Shown here: one piece after another, positions 7,770-14,804 of the stretch
Layout of the letters: each line of letters opens with the position of its first letter
Numbering within the stretch: the first letter of the stretch is position 1
Origin: Chloracidobacterium sp. UBA3360
GTDB taxonomy: Bacteria; Acidobacteriota; Blastocatellia; Pyrinomonadales; Pyrinomonadaceae
Assembly: GCA_002360555.1 (NCBI GenBank)
Contig: DEQS01000100.1
Coordinates: 9,956 to 32,693 of the forward strand
Direction: 5' to 3'
Length of the DNA stretch: 22,738 bases
Program-made: the position numbers and the translations under genes
The notes under the pieces: model-generated
Seen by the model: the letters and a program-made list of their open reading frames with translations, nothing else
The model's database searches: none
What the model was told of the DNA's origin: nothing

Positions 7770-8159
7770 TCAACGGGCTCGTTTTTCGATCTTTACACCG
7801 CCGTTGAGTTTTTGGTCGAGCACGTTGGCGACAGCTTGAGCACGAGCTTTTGCGAGATCCGCCGTTTCGCCCGCGAACAGGCGGTCGACCGTCGCGGTAA
7901 ATATTGCGACCCAGTGGGCAAAATGTTCGGGCAGGAGCGGCGAGTGGGCATGGAGCACTTGGTGAAAAGAGAGCGGATTGTTGAAATAGACGGGGTTGCC
8001 GAGCAGGATCTTTTCCCAAAAATTGGCGATCATCGGCAGATGGTGTTCGAGATTCAGCCCGCCAAAATGATGGCCGATCTTGCTGTCGGCCATCGCGATG
8101 CCGTAAAAATCAGTGAGCAGTCGCTCGATATCTGCCCGCGTTTCGATATCCCGTTTCAT
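7770..8159 (-). CDS. Group III truncated haemoglobin
   Basis: A 129-residue protein of the group III (P) truncated haemoglobin family. It starts MKRDIETRADIERLLTDFYG, typical of the group, then HLPMIANFWEKILLGNP at about 40-56 and FHQVLHAHSPLLPEHFAHWV at about 65-84. The haem-proximal histidine should be His70 or His72 in that segment. There is a Lys/Arg-rich tail. Members bind O2 or NO and are often linked to redox or microaerobic stress. Its ATG directly follows the TAG stop of sufU with no spacer, so translation is very likely coupled to sufU. In this setting it may shield Fe-S assembly from O2 or NO; that role is inference. No obvious terminator follows. Confidence 0.92.
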   Translation of the reverse strand: MKRDIETRADIERLLTDFYGIAMADSKIGHHFGGLNLEHHLPMIANFWEKILLGNPVYFNNPLSFHQVLHAHSPLLPEHFAHWVAIFTATVDRLFAGETADLAKARAQAVANVLDQKLNGGVKIEKRAR

Positions 8160-8609
8160 CTATTCTGTCGAGACGACATCCTCGCCGTGCAGGGCGGCAT
8201 TGAGCGTGTGCCAGCTAAGTGACGCACATTTGACGCGGGCCGGAAATTCTAAAACGCCTGAAAAGATACGCAGTTTTCCGAGATCGTTATCGTCCGTCTC
8301 GATGTCGAGCTCGCCGGTGACCATTTTGTGAAACTCGCCAAAGATAGCCTCGGCCTCTTCGCGGGTTTTGCCTTTGACAGCCTGCGTCATCATCGACGCC
8401 GAAGCTTTTGAGATCGCGCAGCCCGAGCCCTTAAATGCGACATCGGCGATCTGGTCGCCGTCCATCGCCACATAAACGCGCAGAGCGTCGCCGCAGAGCG
8501 GATTTTTACCGTCGGCATACTGATCGGCATCAGCGATCTCGCGAAAATTTCGCGGGCTTTTGTTGTGCTCTAAAATTACTTCTTGATACAGGTCGCTTAG
8601 TTCGGACAT
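8160..8609 (-). CDS. sufU: SufU: NifU-like zinc protein, sulfur acceptor for SufS
   Basis: 149 residues of the SufU family. The metal ligands are Cys39 and Asp41 in NPLCGD, Cys64 in GSGCAISKAS and Cys128 in RVKCASLSW, the Cys-Asp-Cys-Cys zinc set known from SufU. In Gram-positive systems SufU accepts persulfide sulfur from SufS and hands it to SufBCD. The insert between the second and third cysteine (about residues 88-115) that separates SufU from IscU is present. The gene is separated from sufS by three other genes but lies in the same co-directional run. The start ATG lies within a perfect 11-bp inverted repeat (8600-8633), so translation may be hairpin-controlled. The downstream haemoglobin ORF starts at the next base. 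Confidence 0.95.
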   Translation of the reverse strand: MSELSDLYQEVILEHNKSPRNFREIADADQYADGKNPLCGDALRVYVAMDGDQIADVAFKGSGCAISKASASMMTQAVKGKTREEAEAIFGEFHKMVTGELDIETDDNDLGKLRIFSGVLEFPARVKCASLSWHTLNAALHGEDVVSTE

Positions 8610-8633
8610 AGCCCTATTTTATTATGTCCGAAC
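8600..8633 (-). promoter_or_regulatory. 11-bp hairpin enclosing the sufU start codon
   Basis: A perfect inverted repeat: arms 8600-8610 and 8623-8633, loop of 12 nt. In the mRNA the 5' arm is GUUCGGACAUA, the loop is AUAAAAUAGGGC, and the 3' arm UAUGUCCGAAC contains the AUG and first codons of sufU. The only plausible ribosome-binding bases (AUAGGG) lie in the loop. It could act as an RNA switch on translation or, as DNA, as an operator for a dimeric regulator. The structure is seen directly; the function is inference. Confidence 0.6.
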
Positions 8634-8645
8634 CGATTAACCTAG

Positions 8646-10352
8646 TTAGAAAAGCCCGACAATATTGCCTTCGGCGTCGATATCGACCCTTTCGGCCGCC
8701 GGATGCTCAGGCAGGGCGGGCATTGTCCGCATATCGCCGCAGACGGGATAAATAAAGCCGGCCCCGACGCTGGCACGGACCTCGCGGACTGGGAAGGTGA
8801 AACCGGTCGGAGCTCCCTTTAGCGTGGGGTCGTGGCTTAAGGAGAGGTGCGTTTTTGCCATGCAGATCGGCAGGTTGCCAAAGCCGTTAGCTTCGTAATC
8901 GGCGATCTGACTCGACGCTTGTGAGGTGTACGAAACGTCGGCGGCGCCGTAGATCTTTGTGGCGATGGTCTCGATCTTTGCCTTTATCGGCTGGTCGAGA
9001 TCGTAGAGGAATTTGAATTCGTTCGGATGATTTGCAGCCTCGATGACCATTTCGGCAAGCTCGATCGCACCTTTTCCGCCTTCGGCAAAATGCCGCGAAA
9101 CTGCAGCTCCGAGTGCTCCGGCTTCGATCGAGATGCGTTTTACGGCTTCGATCTCTTCGGGGTGATCGGTGTCGAAAATGTTGATCGCGACGACCGGCGT
9201 TACGCCGTGTAGTTTTACATTCTCGATCTGTTTGCGCAGATTCGCTGCCCCGGCTTCGACGTCGGCGACGTTATTTTCGAGCATCTCGGGCGGCAAAGGC
9301 TTGCCGGCGACGATGCGGTATTTACCGCTGTGCGATTTGAGAGCGCGGATGGTGGCGACGATGACGCAGGCGTCCGGTTTGAGCCCGCTGTAACGGCATT
9401 TAATGTTAAAGAATTTTTCGGCTCCGATGTCGGCACCAAAACCCGACTCGGTAAACAGATAGTCGCTGCATTTTGCACCGATCAGGTCGGCGAGAATACT
9501 GCTGTTGCCGTGGGCGACGTTGGCAAATGGGCCCGCGTGAACGAGCGCAGGCGTATTTTCGAGCGTCTGCATGATCGTAGGGCGAATGGCGTCACGCATC
9601 AGGACGGTCATAGCTCCGGCGGCACCGATCTCTTCGGCGGTGACGGGCTTTTTGTCGTGCGTCATACCGACGACGATGCGGCCAAACCGCGCACGCATGT
9701 CTTGCAGCGAATTTGTCAGTGCGAGTATCGCCATCACTTCGGACGCGACGGTGATGTCAAAACCGGTCTCACGCGGGATGCCGCCTTCCATACGGCCGCC
9801 GAGTCCGACGATGATCTTGCGCAGCGCACGGTCGTTTGTATCGACGACACGTTTCCAGGTGATGCTATGCGGATTTATATTGAGCGGATTGCCGCGAAGC
9901 AGCTTGTTATCGATCATCGCGGCGAGCAGATTGTTTGCCGCCGTCACGGCGTGAATGTCGCCGGTCAGATTGAGATTGAACGTCTCCATCGGCACGACCT
10001 GTGCATAACCACCGCCGGCCGCACCGCCTTTTATCCCAAATGTTGGCCCTTGTGATGGCTGCCGCAGCGAGACGACGGCTTTCTTGCCGAGGTGTTTCAT
10101 CGCTTCACCGAGGCCGATTAGTGTGGTCGATTTACCCTCGCCAAGCGGCGTGGGCGTTATCGCGGAAACGTCGATGTATTTGGCGTTCGGACGGTCTTTT
10201 AGCTTGTCTAGGACGCTCAGCCGGAGCTTTGCGATGTACGGGCTGCCATAGAGGTCCATGTCGTCAGGGGTCAGGCCGAGCTGCTCGGCGATCTCCTGAA
10301 CGGGCCTCATTTTTGAGTGTTGTGCGATGTAAAGATCTGAATACATACGCAT
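8646..10352 (-). CDS. fhs: Formate--tetrahydrofolate ligase
   Basis: 568 residues, the usual size for the family (about 555-560 plus a small N-terminal extension). It makes 10-formyl-THF from formate, THF and ATP in the cytoplasm, feeding purine and formyl-Met synthesis. The ATP-binding P-loop TPTPLGEGKSTT is at about residues 66-77. It is followed by VSLRQPSQGPTFGIKGGAAG and GDIHAVTAANNLLAAMIDN, both strongly conserved, and the C-terminal half keeps PVVAINIFDTD and PICMAKTHLSLSHDP. The start is ATG 10352 or ATG 10346; the latter (MYSDLYIAQ) is equally plausible. There is no functional tie to Fe-S assembly in the enzyme itself, but it sits between dinB-like and sufU in the same run. A TGTGA-N6-TCACA palindrome lies 29-44 nt upstream, so it may have its own regulated promoter. 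Confidence 0.97.
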   Translation of the reverse strand: MRMYSDLYIAQHSKMRPVQEIAEQLGLTPDDMDLYGSPYIAKLRLSVLDKLKDRPNAKYIDVSAITPTPLGEGKSTTLIGLGEAMKHLGKKAVVSLRQPSQGPTFGIKGGAAGGGYAQVVPMETFNLNLTGDIHAVTAANNLLAAMIDNKLLRGNPLNINPHSITWKRVVDTNDRALRKIIVGLGGRMEGGIPRETGFDITVASEVMAILALTNSLQDMRARFGRIVVGMTHDKKPVTAEEIGAAGAMTVLMRDAIRPTIMQTLENTPALVHAGPFANVAHGNSSILADLIGAKCSDYLFTESGFGADIGAEKFFNIKCRYSGLKPDACVIVATIRALKSHSGKYRIVAGKPLPPEMLENNVADVEAGAANLRKQIENVKLHGVTPVVAINIFDTDHPEEIEAVKRISIEAGALGAAVSRHFAEGGKGAIELAEMVIEAANHPNEFKFLYDLDQPIKAKIETIATKIYGAADVSYTSQASSQIADYEANGFGNLPICMAKTHLSLSHDPTLKGAPTGFTFPVREVRASVGAGFIYPVCGDMRTMPALPEHPAAERVDIDAEGNIVGLF

Positions 10353-10380
10353 GAGTATCCGTTAAGTCTCAGCCAAATAC

Positions 10381-10396
10381 TGTGACATTTCTCACA
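10381..10396 (-). promoter_or_regulatory. CRP/FNR-family operator-like palindrome upstream of fhs
   Basis: TGTGACATTTCTCACA is a perfect match to the TGTGA-N6-TCACA core of CRP-type sites. It lies in the 50-nt gap between the DinB-like gene stop (10403) and the fhs start (10352). Its centre is about 36 nt upstream of the fhs ATG, which would suit a site overlapping the promoter. The match is seen; the regulator and the direction of control are not known. Confidence 0.5.
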
Positions 10397-10402
10397 TTCG
10401 CA

Positions 10403-10861
10403 TCATTTAGCATCGAATAAACGCCGGTGATAATTGATCTGACCGAGGTGATAACCGAGATGCGTCGCGAGATGCATCAAAAACCACGCCGTCGTCATCG
10501 GCTCAGTGCGGTCGGCAAAGACCGTGATCGGATATTCTTGTGCGAGTTGATCGGGCGTGAGTTTATCAAGCCCCGTCGCGACATCGGCGATCGTCTCGTC
10601 GATCATTTTCAGCAACTCGGCCCGCGGCGTTCCTTTGGTCGAAAATTCCAGATCACGCTCACGTACATAACCCGAACCCCCCAACACAGCACCGATAAAA
10701 TGTTTTAGATTGCCGACGAGATGCAACGCGAGATTGCCACCGGAATTTGGTATCTCACCATCGACGAGCCATAAATTAGCTTCGTCGTGGTAACTTTCGA
10801 TCTCGGTTTTTAGTTTGTTGAGATCGCGGTCAAATAGTTCTCTTAGCGTTTGGATGACCAT
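10403..10861 (-). CDS. DinB-fold four-helix protein (DUF1572/DinB_2-like)
   Basis: 152 residues with the DinB/YfiT-type four-helix pattern. Likely metal histidines are His47 in GGNLALHLVGNLKHFIG and His130/His134/His138 in MHLATHLGYHLGQINYHRR, the HxxxH spacing used by the family. It starts with MVIQTLRELFDRDLNKLKTEI, the usual first helix. DinB-fold proteins include thiol-dependent S-transferases (bacillithiol, mycothiol), glutathione-dependent enzymes and many of unknown role. In this Fe-S/cysteine neighbourhood a low-molecular-weight thiol transferase is attractive but unproven. It is separated from the upstream secreted-protein gene by 44 nt and from fhs by 50 nt. Confidence 0.8.
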   Translation of the reverse strand: MVIQTLRELFDRDLNKLKTEIESYHDEANLWLVDGEIPNSGGNLALHLVGNLKHFIGAVLGGSGYVRERDLEFSTKGTPRAELLKMIDETIADVATGLDKLTPDQLAQEYPITVFADRTEPMTTAWFLMHLATHLGYHLGQINYHRRLFDAK

Positions 10862-10905
10862 TGTGTGCGGGCATTACGTCGTGACTTTGTTAAGATCTAA
10901 CATCA

Positions 10906-11454
10906 CTAAAAATTGAAAAAGGCCGGTCTTTCGGAAAGCAATTGCTCAAACCGCGTACAAAGCATCTGCTGATCGCAAAACATAGTTACCACGGTATTCT
11001 TCTTTCTTAGCATCGTCAGAGGTTTACTATCGCCTAGATAGATATCGCTCTCATCCCAAAACGCTCTTGCCTTAACAATGTGACGCGGCACTAATCCCAA
11101 GAGCGTTCCGTCCTTATCATAGAGATGAACCGCGTTTTTGAACATGCGTCGGTCGCTTCTGAAAGACTTATTGGCTTCACGTATTGAACTGAAGCGCTCT
11201 AGCTCAACCATCGCTCCAAACCCACCCTTAACATCGATATCGAACTCGAAATCGCATGAATCGTTAAAGGTGATATTGCGATACCAATGTACTGGCCGCA
11301 GCGGAGTGATAAGAAACTCTTCAACTTCCTTGCAAAAGGCATCATTGACCAGTTGAGCCCCCGATGTGCCAAAGAAGCACAATCCGAGAAAAGTTGCGCC
11401 AATGATGTGTGTTAACCACGCACGAGCGAAAGCTTTCGTCGGAAAGCGAGTCAT
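10906..11454 (-). CDS. Hypothetical secreted protein downstream of sufS
   Basis: 182 residues from ATG 11454, which overlaps the sufS stop as TGATG; a GTG one codon earlier is the alternative. It has an N-terminal basic segment and a hydrophobic core (THIIGATFLGLCFFGTSGAQ), so a signal peptide probably cleaved after about residue 33. The mature part is about 150 residues with four cysteines and many aromatic/charged residues (CKEVEEFLITPLRPVHWYR, then CDFEFDIDVKGGFGAMVELE). The ELERFSSIREANKSF stretch looks like a small alpha/beta domain. I recognise no family. Translational coupling to sufS is likely from the overlap, yet an exported protein has no obvious place in cytosolic Fe-S assembly. 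Base use looks like that of a less conserved gene. Confidence 0.7.
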   Translation of the reverse strand: MTRFPTKAFARAWLTHIIGATFLGLCFFGTSGAQLVNDAFCKEVEEFLITPLRPVHWYRNITFNDSCDFEFDIDVKGGFGAMVELERFSSIREANKSFRSDRRMFKNAVHLYDKDGTLLGLVPRHIVKARAFWDESDIYLGDSKPLTMLRKKNTVVTMFCDQQMLCTRFEQLLSERPAFFNF

Positions 11455-12695
11455 CACGCAAAAACCTCGATAACTTTCTGAATAGCATCTGTAAGTTTAT
11501 CGACCTCTTCTCGCGTGTTATAAAACGCGAACGAGGCTCTCGCGGTTGCAGGTACGTCAAAAAATTCCATTACCGGCTGTGCACAGTGGTGGCCGGCACG
11601 GACGGCGATGCCTTGTTGGTCGAGGATGGTGCCGATGTCGTGCGGGTGGATGCCCTCGATGGTGAACGACAGCACTGAGGCTTTTTCGGCGGCGGTGCCA
11701 ATGATCTTGACCTCTGGGATGTCGGAGAGACGCTCGGTGGCGTATTCGAGCAGCTCGTGCTCGTACGTGGCGGCGGCTTCGAAATCGATGGCGTTGATAT
11801 AGTCGATCGCAGCTCCCAAACCAATGCCTGCGGCGATGGCGGGTGTGCCGGCTTCGAATTTGTCGGGGATCGGAGCAAACGTCGTTTTTTCAAATGACAC
11901 GGTGCGGATCATACCGCCGCCGGTCTGATAGGGCGGCATCGCGTCGAGCCATTTACGCTTGCCATAGACAACGCCGCTGCCCGTCGGGCCAAACATCTTG
12001 TGCCCAGAAAAGACAAAGAAATCAGCATCCAGATCCTGCACGTCAACCGGGAAATGCGGCACGCTCTGAGCCGCGTCAACACAGACCGGCACGCCGTATT
12101 TATGGGCCGTCGCGATCATTTCCTTGACCGGATTGACCGTGCCGAGACTATTTGAGACGTGCGTGACCGCGACCATTTTGGTCTTTTCACTCAAGAGATT
12201 TTCGTATTCGTCGATGATGAGCTCGCCCCGATCATTTATCGGTATCATGACGACCTTTGCTCCACGCTCCTCGGCGATCATCTGCCACGGGATAATGTTC
12301 GAGTGGTGCTCCATCTGGCTCACCAATATCTCATCGCCCTCGTTAATAAACTTTCGCCCGTACGAATGCGCGACCAGATTGATGCCCTCGGTCGTGCCGC
12401 GAACAAAGATACACTCTTTGACGTCAGGCGCGTTGATAAAACGCTTGACCTTTTCGCGGGCGGCTTCGTATGCGGTCGTCGCGTGCTGTGACAGGTAATG
12501 CACGCCGCGATGAATGTTTGAGTGTTCCTCAGCGAGATATTTTGACGTGCGGTCGATCACCGACTGCGGCACCTGCGAAGAGGCTCCGTTGTCGAGATAG
12601 ACCAGCGGCTTTCCATTCACCGTCTGCGACAGCACCGGAAAATCGCGTCGGACCTTTTCAACGTCCCAAGTACTCACGGGTTTTGCTGCGGGCAT
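11454..12695 (-). CDS. sufS: SufS: group II cysteine desulfurase
   Basis: 413 residues, the standard SufS/CsdA size. This PLP enzyme converts L-cysteine to alanine and leaves a persulfide on its active-site cysteine. PLP-binding Lys233 lies in FFVFSGHKMFGPTGSG (about 226-241). The persulfide Cys371 lies in AVRAGHHCAQP (about 364-374), the RxGHHCA signature of group II. Cofactor contacts include His130/His131 in MEHHSNIIPW and Asp207 in CVDAAQSVPH. The gene starts 1 nt after the stop of the ribbon-helix-helix gene and ends overlapping the next ORF, so it is within a tight operon. SufU is encoded downstream as the expected sulfur acceptor; no sufE is visible. Confidence 0.97.
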   Translation of the reverse strand: MPAAKPVSTWDVEKVRRDFPVLSQTVNGKPLVYLDNGASSQVPQSVIDRTSKYLAEEHSNIHRGVHYLSQHATTAYEAAREKVKRFINAPDVKECIFVRGTTEGINLVAHSYGRKFINEGDEILVSQMEHHSNIIPWQMIAEERGAKVVMIPINDRGELIIDEYENLLSEKTKMVAVTHVSNSLGTVNPVKEMIATAHKYGVPVCVDAAQSVPHFPVDVQDLDADFFVFSGHKMFGPTGSGVVYGKRKWLDAMPPYQTGGGMIRTVSFEKTTFAPIPDKFEAGTPAIAAGIGLGAAIDYINAIDFEAAATYEHELLEYATERLSDIPEVKIIGTAAEKASVLSFTIEGIHPHDIGTILDQQGIAVRAGHHCAQPVMEFFDVPATARASFAFYNTREEVDKLTDAIQKVIEVFA

Positions 12696-12696
12696 A

Positions 12697-12882
12697 TTAA
12701 TGCTTTTTTGCCGGCGTCTTTAGCGTTGCGGCCACCTTTGCTTTTGGCTTAAGCTCTTCGCGGGCGATGTACTCGCGCAGGGCGGTTTCGACGACAATAG
12801 CTCGGCGATGTTTTTCACCCGCGATCTCGTCGATCTTTTGCATGATCTCGTCTTCGATAATTAGTTGTGTTCTGATCCTCAT
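12697..12882 (-). CDS. Ribbon-helix-helix (CopG-like) small protein in the suf operon
   Basis: 61 residues. An N-terminal beta-strand RIRTQLIIEDE is followed by helix IMQKIDEIAGEK, a turn, and helix RRAIVVETALREYIAREE. This is the ribbon-helix-helix DNA-binding fold (MetJ/Arc/CopG type), which dimerises through the strand. The last 15 residues are Lys/Ala-rich and probably disordered. It lies between sufD (4 nt before) and sufS (1 nt after), so it is co-translated with both. No toxin gene is adjacent, which makes an antitoxin role unlikely; a local regulator of the operon is possible. The DNA target is unknown. The start ATG 12882 gives the expected short N-terminus before the strand. Confidence 0.8.
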   Translation of the reverse strand: MRIRTQLIIEDEIMQKIDEIAGEKHRRAIVVETALREYIAREELKPKAKVAATLKTPAKKH

Positions 12883-12886
12883 ATTC

Positions 12887-14038
12887 TTATACTTCCAGTT
12901 TGACGCTCAGCCGGTTTAACACCGCTGCGTCGAGATCCGTCTTGATGGATTCGATACCGATCTTTCGGATGATTGCCTCCGCAAACCCATAGGTTAACAG
13001 ATTTTTTGCCAGAGTTTCGGGTAAACCGCGCGTCAGCAGATAAAATAGCTCCTCTTCCTCAAGCTGGCCGACTGTTGCTCCGTGTGAGCATTTAACGTCA
13101 TCGTTAAATATCTCAAGCTGCGGTTTGGTGTCGACGCGGGCATCGTTTGACAGCAGCAGATTCTTATTTGACTGCTGTGCGTCGGTGCCGTGAGCGTTTT
13201 CGCGGACAAAAACCTTGCCGTTAAAAACGCCGCGCGAGTGGTCATTGAGCACACCCTTATAAGTTTGATGCGAAACGCAATTTGGCACAGTGTGGTCGAT
13301 CACACTATGCGTGTCGCTGTGTTGGCGGCCGCCAAGCATATACAGCCCGTCAACCCACGCTTCGCCTCCCTCGGCGGTAAATTTAAGGTCGATGTCGTGC
13401 CGCGAGATGGCCGCCCCGAGATTGATATTTGTGGAATCGTAACGGCTGTCACGCCCAAGCGAAACCTCAGTCGTACCGATATTAAAAGCCTCGGCCCCAT
13501 CTTTCTGAACGCGGTAATGCGTAACGCTTGCATTGTCCTCGACGATGACCTGGACAGCCGCGTTGGTAAAACTCTTCGTCTGCGAGGCATACGATTCGAT
13601 GATCGTCGCCTTGCTGCCCGTCTCGGCGATCACCAAAATATGCGGAAAAATCGCAGTGTTCTCGGCTGCGGCAAAATTAAGCTCGAACGGCTCGGCTATA
13701 CTCGTATCTTTTGCAATGCGGATCACCTTGATCTCGCCAAAAGCAAGATTTAACGCCGCAAAGCCATTGCGGTCGACGCCAAATCGTCGGGCGATCTCAA
13801 CATCCGCCGGCGTGAGTTCCTGACTCTGACCACAGGCCACTGACCACTGACCACTGACAAGCGAAGCGACATTCGTATATTTCCAGTCCTCATTTTTAGG
13901 CGTTGGAAATCCCGAAGCGGTAAACGACGCGAACGCCTGTTCGCGCATGGCGCGGACAGCGTCGTTCGTCTCGCCCTTGATAAATTCTCTAAATTGTTCC
14001 GCAAACACGGTCTGCGTTGTTGCTGTCGATGAGGTCAT
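12887..14038 (-). CDS. sufD: SufD: Fe-S scaffold complex subunit
   Basis: 383 residues of the SufB/SufD beta-helix family. The N-terminal helices contain FPTPKNEDWKYTNV (about 44-57), the typical SufD motif for this region. The C-terminal active region is DVKCSHGATVGQLEEEELFY, with Cys317 and His319 matching the conserved Cys-x-His of SufD. SufD pairs with SufB and SufC2 in SufBC2D, where SufB-SufD builds the nascent cluster. An odd feature is residues 61-73 (SGQWSVACGQSQ region), encoded by a tandem heptamer repeat at 13821-13858 and probably an insertion absent from relatives. It is 3 nt after sufC and 4 nt before the ribbon-helix-helix gene. Confidence 0.96.
   Translation of the reverse strand: MTSSTATTQTVFAEQFREFIKGETNDAVRAMREQAFASFTASGFPTPKNEDWKYTNVASLVSGQWSVACGQSQELTPADVEIARRFGVDRNGFAALNLAFGEIKVIRIAKDTSIAEPFELNFAAAENTAIFPHILVIAETGSKATIIESYASQTKSFTNAAVQVIVEDNASVTHYRVQKDGAEAFNIGTTEVSLGRDSRYDSTNINLGAAISRHDIDLKFTAEGGEAWVDGLYMLGGRQHSDTHSVIDHTVPNCVSHQTYKGVLNDHSRGVFNGKVFVRENAHGTDAQQSNKNLLLSNDARVDTKPQLEIFNDDVKCSHGATVGQLEEEELFYLLTRGLPETLAKNLLTYGFAEAIIRKIGIESIKTDLDAAVLNRLSVKLEV
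13821..13858. repeat. Heptamer tandem repeat (GACCACT units) inside sufD
   Basis: About five and a half 7-nt units reading GACCACT on the plus strand, with two degenerate ones on the left (TGACTCT, GACCACA, GGCCACT, then GACCACT twice). On the coding strand this reads as (TCAGTGG) units. 38 nt is not a multiple of 3, but the frame stays open through it and gives about 13 Ser/Gln/Gly/Val residues in SufD. It resembles the heptanucleotide short tandem repeats known from several phyla, usually found between genes. Confidence 0.75.
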
Positions 14039-14041
14039 CAG

Positions 14042-14800
14042 TTAATTCGCGTTAGCGGCCCCCTTGACCCAGTCATAGCCTTTTTCTTCGAGTTCGAGCG
14101 CCAGCTCTTTGCCGCCCTCTTTGACGATGCGGCCGTTTGCCAGCACGTGGACCATATCGGGCACGATAAAATTGAGCAGCCGCTGATAATGTGTGACGAG
14201 AATGATCGCGTTGTCTGGCGAGCGGAGCTTGTTGACGCCCTCGGCGACGATGCGAAGTGCGTCGATGTCGAGCCCCGAATCGGTCTCGTCTAGGATCGCG
14301 AGCTTTGGTTCAAGCACCGCCATTTGCAATATCTCGTTACGTTTTTTCTCGCCGCCCGAAAACCCCTCGTTAACGGACCGCTTGAAAAACTGCGGGTCCA
14401 TATCGACGATCTTGGCTTTTTCTTTTAGGTAATCGTTAAACTCGAGCGGGTCGAGTTCTTCGCGGCCGTGGTGCAACGCTTTTTGGTTATAGGCAAGCCG
14501 CAAAAACTGCGAATTAGACACGCCGGGCACCTCGACCGGATACTGAAACGCCATAAACACACCTTCGCGGGCACGTTCGTCGGGTTCGAGTTCGAGCAGG
14601 TTCTTGCCTTCGTAAAGCACCTCGCCGGAGATGACGCCGTAGCTTGGATGGCCGGCCAGCACCTTAGACAAGGTCGATTTGCCCGAGCCATTTGGCCCCA
14701 TGATCGCATGGACCTCGCCCTTTTTGACCTGCAGATTCAGGCCCTTCAAAATTTCTTTGCCGTCGATACCGGCGTGTAAGTCTTTTACTTCTAACAACAT
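14042..14800 (-). CDS. sufC: SufC: Fe-S assembly ABC-type ATPase
   Basis: 252 residues, the usual SufC length. Walker A is GPNGSGKS at 35-42. The Q-loop region is FQYPVEVPGVSNSQFLRL, characteristic of SufC rather than transporter ATPases. The ABC signature is EGFSGGEKKRNEILQM (about 146-161), the Walker B segment is PKLAILDETDSGLDIDAL, and the switch is VTHYQRLL. The ETDSGLD motif is a SufC hallmark. It is a soluble ATPase that drives rearrangement of SufB-SufD. It starts 4 nt after the zinc-ribbon gene and is followed by sufD after 3 nt. Confidence 0.97.
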   Translation of the reverse strand: MLLEVKDLHAGIDGKEILKGLNLQVKKGEVHAIMGPNGSGKSTLSKVLAGHPSYGVISGEVLYEGKNLLELEPDERAREGVFMAFQYPVEVPGVSNSQFLRLAYNQKALHHGREELDPLEFNDYLKEKAKIVDMDPQFFKRSVNEGFSGGEKKRNEILQMAVLEPKLAILDETDSGLDIDALRIVAEGVNKLRSPDNAIILVTHYQRLLNFIVPDMVHVLANGRIVKEGGKELALELEEKGYDWVKGAANAN

Positions 14801-14804
14801 AAAT

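Noticed and set aside
9330..10055. A 241-codon open frame on the plus strand opposite fhs
   Set aside because: It lies wholly antisense to a highly conserved gene and has a shadow-like composition with no recognisable motifs.
12697..12882. Ribbon-helix-helix protein as the antitoxin of a toxin-antitoxin pair
   Set aside because: Both neighbours are suf genes (sufD and sufS) and no small toxin frame is adjacent.
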